The position numbers and the translations under genes are program-made. Of a DNA stretch of 64,000 nt, positions 60,175 to 64,000 are shown in pieces. Source of the stretch: JAVVEG01 sp041751425. GTDB taxonomy: Bacteria; Pseudomonadota; Gammaproteobacteria; Pseudomonadales; Pseudohongiellaceae. The DNA lies in contig JBGSXL010000006.1 of NCBI GenBank assembly GCA_041751425.1, positions 4,608 to 68,607 on the forward strand. The letters are read 5' to 3'. The notes beneath the pieces were generated by a model. It saw only the letters and a program-made list of their open reading frames with translations. It did not search any database and had not been told where the DNA came from. The stretch's first letter is position 1. The number at the start of each line of letters is the position of its first letter.

Positions 60175-61083
60175 ATGGAAATGAGAGACCTGCAATTAAT
60201 GGTGCACCTGAGCAAGAGTTTGCACTTCAGCAAAACCAGCCAGGAATGCCATGTGAGCCCTTCCAGTCTCACGCGGATTGTACAAAAGTTGGAAGAGGAG
60301 GCTGGAGCAGCTCTTTTTGAACGAGACAACAGAACCGTGCGCCTTACTGCAGCAGGCCAGCTTTATAGAGAGTATGCCACTGAGACGCTGGAGCGTTGGC
60401 AGCAGTTACAACGTAATTTGCGAGAGCAAACGGATACTTTGCGTGGAAATCTCAGTGTGTTTTGTTCAGTAACAGCCAGTTACAGTTTTTTGCACGATCT
60501 TCTTAATCAGTTTCGCCTATGTCATCCCGCTGTGGAAATTCGCCTGCATACAGGTGACTCTGCGCTGGCTATACAACGCGTGCTCAATGAAGAGGATGAT
60601 ATCGGCGTGGCTGCTCGACCTGACCGCTTGCCAGAAAAACTGGATTTCAAGGAGATTGTTGAATCACCGTTAGTGTTCATTGGACCTGCTGGCCGCTGCC
60701 CGGTGCAAGAGCTGTTGTCTCGGCATAGCTCTGATCCGGAATTGCCGTGGCAGCAGCTGCCTTTTATATCATCTGAAACAGGTCTTGCACGCGCTCGTGC
60801 TGATCAATGGTTCCGTGAGAAAGGGGTGCGGCCCAATGTGTACGCGCAGGTGAGTGGCAATGAAGCTATCGTCAGTATGGTTAGTCTAGGATTCGGGGTC
60901 GCGGTGGTGCCACTGCTAGTGGTTGAGAATAGCCAGCTAAGCAACAAAATAGATATTCTGCAGGTCACCCCTACATTGAAACCGTTCACTATTGGCATTT
61001 GTGCATTGAAGAGGAAGCTCTCCAATCCACTGATAAAGGCGTTTTGGGATATCTCGCAAGAGCACTCCAGCGACATGAGTTGA
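60175..61083 (+). CDS. ilvY: LysR-type activator IlvY
   Basis: The 302-residue LTTR has an N-terminal winged helix (MEMRDLQLMVHLSKSLHFSKTSQECHVSPSSLTRIVQKLEEEAGAALFERDNRTVRLT) very like E. coli IlvY and an effector domain with FCSVTASYSFL and GNEAIVSMVSLGFGVAVVPLLVVENS. It should activate ilvC in response to acetolactate. ATG 60175 aligns with the family start; an in-frame GTG five codons upstream is possible. It is divergent from ilvC. Confidence 0.94.
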   Translation: MEMRDLQLMVHLSKSLHFSKTSQECHVSPSSLTRIVQKLEEEAGAALFERDNRTVRLTAAGQLYREYATETLERWQQLQRNLREQTDTLRGNLSVFCSVTASYSFLHDLLNQFRLCHPAVEIRLHTGDSALAIQRVLNEEDDIGVAARPDRLPEKLDFKEIVESPLVFIGPAGRCPVQELLSRHSSDPELPWQQLPFISSETGLARARADQWFREKGVRPNVYAQVSGNEAIVSMVSLGFGVAVVPLLVVENSQLSNKIDILQVTPTLKPFTIGICALKRKLSNPLIKAFWDISQEHSSDMS

Positions 61084-61198
61084 CGCCTGGCACGAACTTT
61101 ACTTGTCGCCAGTGTATAATCCCTGAGCATTGGCCGCCTAAATGGTCCAGTCAATTTTTAGATTCAGATACCAAGAATTAGAGGAATCATACCAAGTC

Positions 61199-62014
61199 AT
61201 GGATACAGGTAACGAAAACGATAATTCGGAAAGTTTAATTCCGATTGACGAGCATGAAGAGATAGTCTCGGAAGGCGGGAAATCGGTTCGCAGAAAAGGC
61301 ATATACCTATTGCCAAACCTGTTGACTCTGGGCGCATTGTTTTCGGGGTTCTATGCCATTATTGCCGGAATGGGAGGAAACTTCGAAGGTGCAGGTTGGG
61401 CTATTTTAATAGCCGCTGTTCTGGATGGTTTGGATGGCCGAGTGGCGCGATTAACCAACACACAAAGTGCTTTTGGTGCACAGTTTGACAGTTTGGCAGA
61501 CATGGTTTCATTCGGGGTTGCACCTGCACTTATTATGTTCAGCTGGGCGCTCTCCTCTCTGGGAGAAGCTGGCTGGGCCGCCAGTTTCATATTCATATCC
61601 TGCGCGGCACTGCGTTTGGCACGCTTTAACGTACAACTGGGAACGGTAGATAAGCGATATTTTGTAGGCTTGCAAAGCCCCGTGGCTGCAGGGCTCGTAA
61701 CTTTTCTGGTCTGGGTGGGTCATAGATACAGTATAGAGGTTACTCCTGTTGTATCCGTTGCTGCTGCATTGCTGACAGCGTTCACAGGGTTGCTAATGGT
61801 TTCCAATTATCGTTACTACAGTTTCAAGGAGATTCACTTTAAAGGCACCGTGCCTTATGTAGTTTTTCTGATGGCTGTGATTCTGTTGGTGGTCATCGCG
61901 CAAAGCCCTCACGAGGTGCTTTTGACGATGTGTGTTTGTTATGCAGCTTCTGGCCCTGCGATATCTCTATATAAGTTATTGGGAAGGAAAACCGGTTCGG
62001 GGTCGTCAGCGTAA
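61199..62014 (+). CDS. pssA: CDP-diacylglycerol-serine O-phosphatidyltransferase
   Basis: This integral-membrane enzyme makes phosphatidylserine, precursor of phosphatidylethanolamine. The CDP-alcohol phosphotransferase motif is complete (DGLDGRVARLTNTQSAFGAQFDSLADMVSFG), and about eight hydrophobic segments follow. ATG 61199 (MDTGNENDN) gives 271 residues, with AGAGGA 13 bases upstream; the frame is open 19 codons further. ilv genes followed by pssA is the Pseudomonas order. This is the membrane-spanning subclass, not the soluble E. coli PssA. Confidence 0.94.
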   Translation: MDTGNENDNSESLIPIDEHEEIVSEGGKSVRRKGIYLLPNLLTLGALFSGFYAIIAGMGGNFEGAGWAILIAAVLDGLDGRVARLTNTQSAFGAQFDSLADMVSFGVAPALIMFSWALSSLGEAGWAASFIFISCAALRLARFNVQLGTVDKRYFVGLQSPVAAGLVTFLVWVGHRYSIEVTPVVSVAAALLTAFTGLLMVSNYRYYSFKEIHFKGTVPYVVFLMAVILLVVIAQSPHEVLLTMCVCYAASGPAISLYKLLGRKTGSGSSA

Positions 62015-62068
62015 TGTTCAATTATGTATTGGTACTGTAAAACCTGATTAAACTGAGAGGCTATTGTC

Positions 62069-63112
62069 ATGTTGATTAAAACATCAAAGGATATTCCTTC
62101 TTCGGAAATTACTCCGGAGACTATATATAGGCAGCGCCGACAGTTTATTGGAGGTTTGGGACTGGCAGGAGTTGGCATAGCTGCCGGCGGATTGTTTTCC
62201 TCATCCGCTTTTAGTGCGGATGGCGACGGGTTGCGCGCCAGAGCTCCTGCAGGCATGCAGCGTTCCGCTCCTGCAGAGTGGTGGGGTGAAAAATTTGCCA
62301 ATATCAAACCGGCGGTTGCAGAAGGTGGGTTCTCAACTGACGAGGATCTAACTCCTTATCGAGATGTGATCTCCTACAATAATTTCTACGAGTTTGGTAC
62401 AGACAAAGGCGACCCGTATGCCAATGCGCAAAGCTTTAAGGCAGACCCGTGGTCTGTGGCCATCGAAGGCGAGGTGGATAAGCCCGGTGTGTACACGCTG
62501 GAAGATATCTTGAAGCCGCATGATCTCGAAGAGAGAGTTTATCGTCTGCGCTGTGTTGAGCGCTGGTCAATGGTTATACCCTGGGTTGGTTTTCCTTTGG
62601 CTGATCTGATCAAGCGATTTCAACCAAACTCCAAAGCCAGGTATGTGGAGTTTCTGACTCTGCACGATCCTGAAATTATGCCTGGGCAACGTTCAAGATT
62701 CACTACTATTGATTGGCCCTACCGCGAAGGCTTGCGTATGGACGAGGCTATGAACCCGCTGACCTTGTTGGCTGTAGGATTGTATGGAGACTATATGCCT
62801 CCCCAGAATGGTGCGCCGATACGACTTGTAGTGCCTTGGAAATACGGCTTCAAGAGTATTAAGTCCATAGTCAAGATCCGGTTCACAGAGCAAGAGCCAG
62901 CAACCAGTTGGAGCCTGCTCGCCCCGCGTGAGTACGGTTTCTACGCCAACGTTAATCCTGAGGTTCATCATCCGCGTTGGCGTCAGGATATGGAGACGCG
63001 CCTACCGCAGACACTATTCAGTAACTCTCGCCGTCCTACAGAAATGTTCAATGGTTACGGAGATCAAGTTGCTGGAATGTATGCAGGTATGGATCTGACA
63101 AGGAATTACTAA
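62069..63112 (+). CDS. msrP: Periplasmic methionine sulfoxide reductase, catalytic subunit MsrP
   Basis: The 347-residue molybdopterin enzyme (YedY) repairs oxidised methionines in periplasmic proteins. It has a Tat signal (RQRRQFIGGLGLAGVGIAAGG, Arg pair at residues 23-24) and the Mo-ligand Cys162 in RLRCVERWSMVIPW. A PWKYGFKS stretch and a GFYANVNP end are typical. It pairs with MsrQ, 15 bases downstream. Confidence 0.96.
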   Translation: MLIKTSKDIPSSEITPETIYRQRRQFIGGLGLAGVGIAAGGLFSSSAFSADGDGLRARAPAGMQRSAPAEWWGEKFANIKPAVAEGGFSTDEDLTPYRDVISYNNFYEFGTDKGDPYANAQSFKADPWSVAIEGEVDKPGVYTLEDILKPHDLEERVYRLRCVERWSMVIPWVGFPLADLIKRFQPNSKARYVEFLTLHDPEIMPGQRSRFTTIDWPYREGLRMDEAMNPLTLLAVGLYGDYMPPQNGAPIRLVVPWKYGFKSIKSIVKIRFTEQEPATSWSLLAPREYGFYANVNPEVHHPRWRQDMETRLPQTLFSNSRRPTEMFNGYGDQVAGMYAGMDLTRNY

Positions 63113-63127
63113 GCAGGCAGGTTCTTC

Positions 63128-63739
63128 TTGTTCACAGTTGGTCATCGTTCCTGGTTAACCGTCAGAGTAGCAGTTTTCTGTATTTCTCTGCTCCCTCTTG
63201 GCCTTCTGGTCAGGGGAATTGTGGCCAATGAACTGGGGCCTGATCCTGCGGATACTTTATCTCTTGAAACTGGTAGGTGGGCGTTGCGCTTCCTACTGCT
63301 TTCTTTAGCAATTACACCATTAAGAGAATTGACGGGCTGGGTCCAAGTTACCGTTTTGAGGAGGATGCTGGGTCTGTATGCCTGGTTTTATGCTGCGTTG
63401 CATTTACTTGTCTATCTTATGTTTCTTTTGCAGTGGCGTTGGTCTGAAATTTCCAGTGACATTCTGGAAAGGCCCTACATTACAGTCGGTTTTACAGCCT
63501 TTATAATTCTTACTGCATTAGGTGTGACTTCAAACCGAGCCATGATGAGACGCTTGGGTAGAAACTGGAAGAAGCTACATCGCCTTGTGTACCTTGCAGC
63601 TCTGTTGGCATTACTGCATTTGATCTGGATATTGCGAACAGATATCACCGATGCTGTAATTTATGGTAGCATTACAGCCCTGCTTTTGGGTTACCGTCTG
63701 TTTCGCTATTTGCGCAAGGTTTATCCATCCGGAATTTGA
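63128..63739 (+). CDS. msrQ: MsrQ heme-binding membrane subunit
   Basis: The 203-residue ferric-reductase-like protein (YedZ) has six membrane helices and histidines in the helices (YAALHLLVYLMF, KLHRLVYLAALLALLHLIW) for heme; it passes electrons from the quinone pool to MsrP. The start is TTG at 63128 with AGG close upstream; no ATG fits better. It is the last protein gene before the rRNA promoter. Confidence 0.93.
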   Translation: MFTVGHRSWLTVRVAVFCISLLPLGLLVRGIVANELGPDPADTLSLETGRWALRFLLLSLAITPLRELTGWVQVTVLRRMLGLYAWFYAALHLLVYLMFLLQWRWSEISSDILERPYITVGFTAFIILTALGVTSNRAMMRRLGRNWKKLHRLVYLAALLALLHLIWILRTDITDAVIYGSITALLLGYRLFRYLRKVYPSGI

Positions 63740-63819
63740 TTCCAAGCGGGAGCTCTCAGGCCCGTATCAGCCGTTATTGCTGCTCCTCACAAAAAAGATC
63801 GTTTATTGTGACAAAGGAC

Positions 63820-63847
63820 TTGCAAGAAGGAAAATTGGCCCTATAAT
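63820..63847 (+). promoter_or_regulatory. rRNA operon promoter
   Basis: TTGCAA (63820-63825), a 16-base spacer and TATAAT (63842-63847) are followed by a GC-rich ACGCCTCC discriminator typical of stringently controlled rRNA promoters. An A/T-rich stretch upstream (CAAAAAAGATCGTTTATTG) fits an UP element. Confidence 0.85.
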
Positions 63848-63856
63848 ACGCCTCCT

Positions 63857-63891
63857 CTTAGCCACGAAGGCTGAGGAAAAAAGTTCTTTAA
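63857..63891 (+). promoter_or_regulatory. rRNA leader antitermination elements boxB and boxA
   Basis: CTTAGCC (63857-63863) and GGCTGAG (63869-63875) form a 7-bp hairpin with the 5-base loop ACGAA (boxB-like). GTTCTTTAA (63883-63891) matches the boxA core TGCTCTTTAA. The boxB-boxA order is that of rrn leaders, and a boxC-like GGTGGGTGCTTG follows at 63912-63923. Confidence 0.78.
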
Positions 63892-64000
63892 AAAGTGAGA
63901 TTAAGTAATAGAGGTGGGTGCTTGCCGGGATGATTTTGCGTCATTGCAAAAATTATCAAAGGTAAGCAACTGCGTTAATTTTATCTAGTTTTAAGCAGTA
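63892..64000 (+). other. rRNA operon 5' leader, 16S gene not reached
   Basis: The remaining bases are precursor leader RNA upstream of 16S rRNA; the conserved 16S start (AGAGTTTGATC) is not present before the window ends. In Pseudomonas an rRNA operon also lies directly downstream of msrPQ, which supports the reading. Confidence 0.75.

Noticed and set aside
1..64000. CRISPR arrays, prophage, integrase, intact IS elements or tRNA genes
   Set aside because: I saw no spaced direct repeats of CRISPR type, no phage or transposase gene, and no tRNA T-loop with a matching acceptor stem.

Overview
This window is a chromosomal segment of a Gram-negative gammaproteobacterium. The evidence is an LPS and Bam outer-membrane biogenesis set (LptE, BamD, GmhA), TonB-dependent receptors, type IV pilus genes with PilS/PilR, and housekeeping blocks in the order seen in Pseudomonas-like genomes: holA-lptE-leuS, corC-ybeY-phoH-miaB-DUF1820, bamD/rluD-pgeF-clpB, and ilvIH-pssA-msrPQ followed by an rRNA operon leader. 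The mix of conserved blocks and secreted, uncharacterised families suggests an environmental, probably marine, lineage near Cellvibrionales/OM182/Pseudohongiella; that placement is inference. Base composition looks moderate and even, and I found no prophage, intact insertion sequence, CRISPR array or tRNA.

Layout. 1-8.3 kb: housekeeping genes on the minus strand (holA partial, lptE, leuS, corC, ybeY, phoH, miaB), with a DUF1820 gene diverging from miaB. 8.5-24.7 kb: accessory envelope and secretion region. It holds a large TonB-dependent receptor, an NTF2-like secreted protein, a 58-bp perfect palindrome, a DUF5916 barrel protein, a DUF2834 membrane protein, an XRE regulator with a leaderless-looking promoter, a PEBP-family protein, a FecA-like receptor behind a Fur-box-like site, a secreted HpcH/HpaI aldolase and two secreted ureohydrolase-family proteins, one of which has lost half of its metal ligands. 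24.7-28.7 kb: a GntR(YtrA)/ABC ATPase/ABC permease operon whose permease is fused to an alpha/beta hydrolase. 28.7-39.9 kb: SIMPL protein, Crp-type regulator, aminotransferase, SrkA kinase, thioredoxin, fatty-acid desaturase, SlyX, a membrane-anchored cold-shock-domain protein, a glycine-zipper protein, a PepSY protein with a PhoPQ-type two-component pair, and a TauE/SafE permease. 40.2-47.7 kb: minor pilins PilV-PilW-PilX-PilE, an opposing FimT/GspH pseudopilin, thiO, pilR and pilS. PilY1 is absent from this cluster. 47.9-55.8 kb: nadE, gmhA, bamD, rluD, pgeF and clpB, the last behind a sigma-32 promoter. 56.3-63.7 kb: ilvI-ilvH, a convergent class II ilvC with its regulator ilvY, pssA, and msrP-msrQ. 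The window ends in an rRNA operon promoter and leader with boxB and boxA; 16S itself is not reached.

How the genes work together. The conserved blocks serve tRNA charging and modification, ribosome maturation, envelope assembly and branched-chain amino acid synthesis. The accessory region looks like nutrient capture (two TonB receptors, one probably iron-regulated) combined with periplasmic enzymes acting on uncharacterised substrates. The most unusual pieces are the tandem intact/degenerate secreted ureohydrolases beside a secreted aldolase, the permease-hydrolase fusion under a GntR repressor with a clear operator, the membrane-tethered cold-shock domain, and a hairpin-rich 500-bp region ahead of ilvI. 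All functional calls come from reading motifs by eye; no database search was run.
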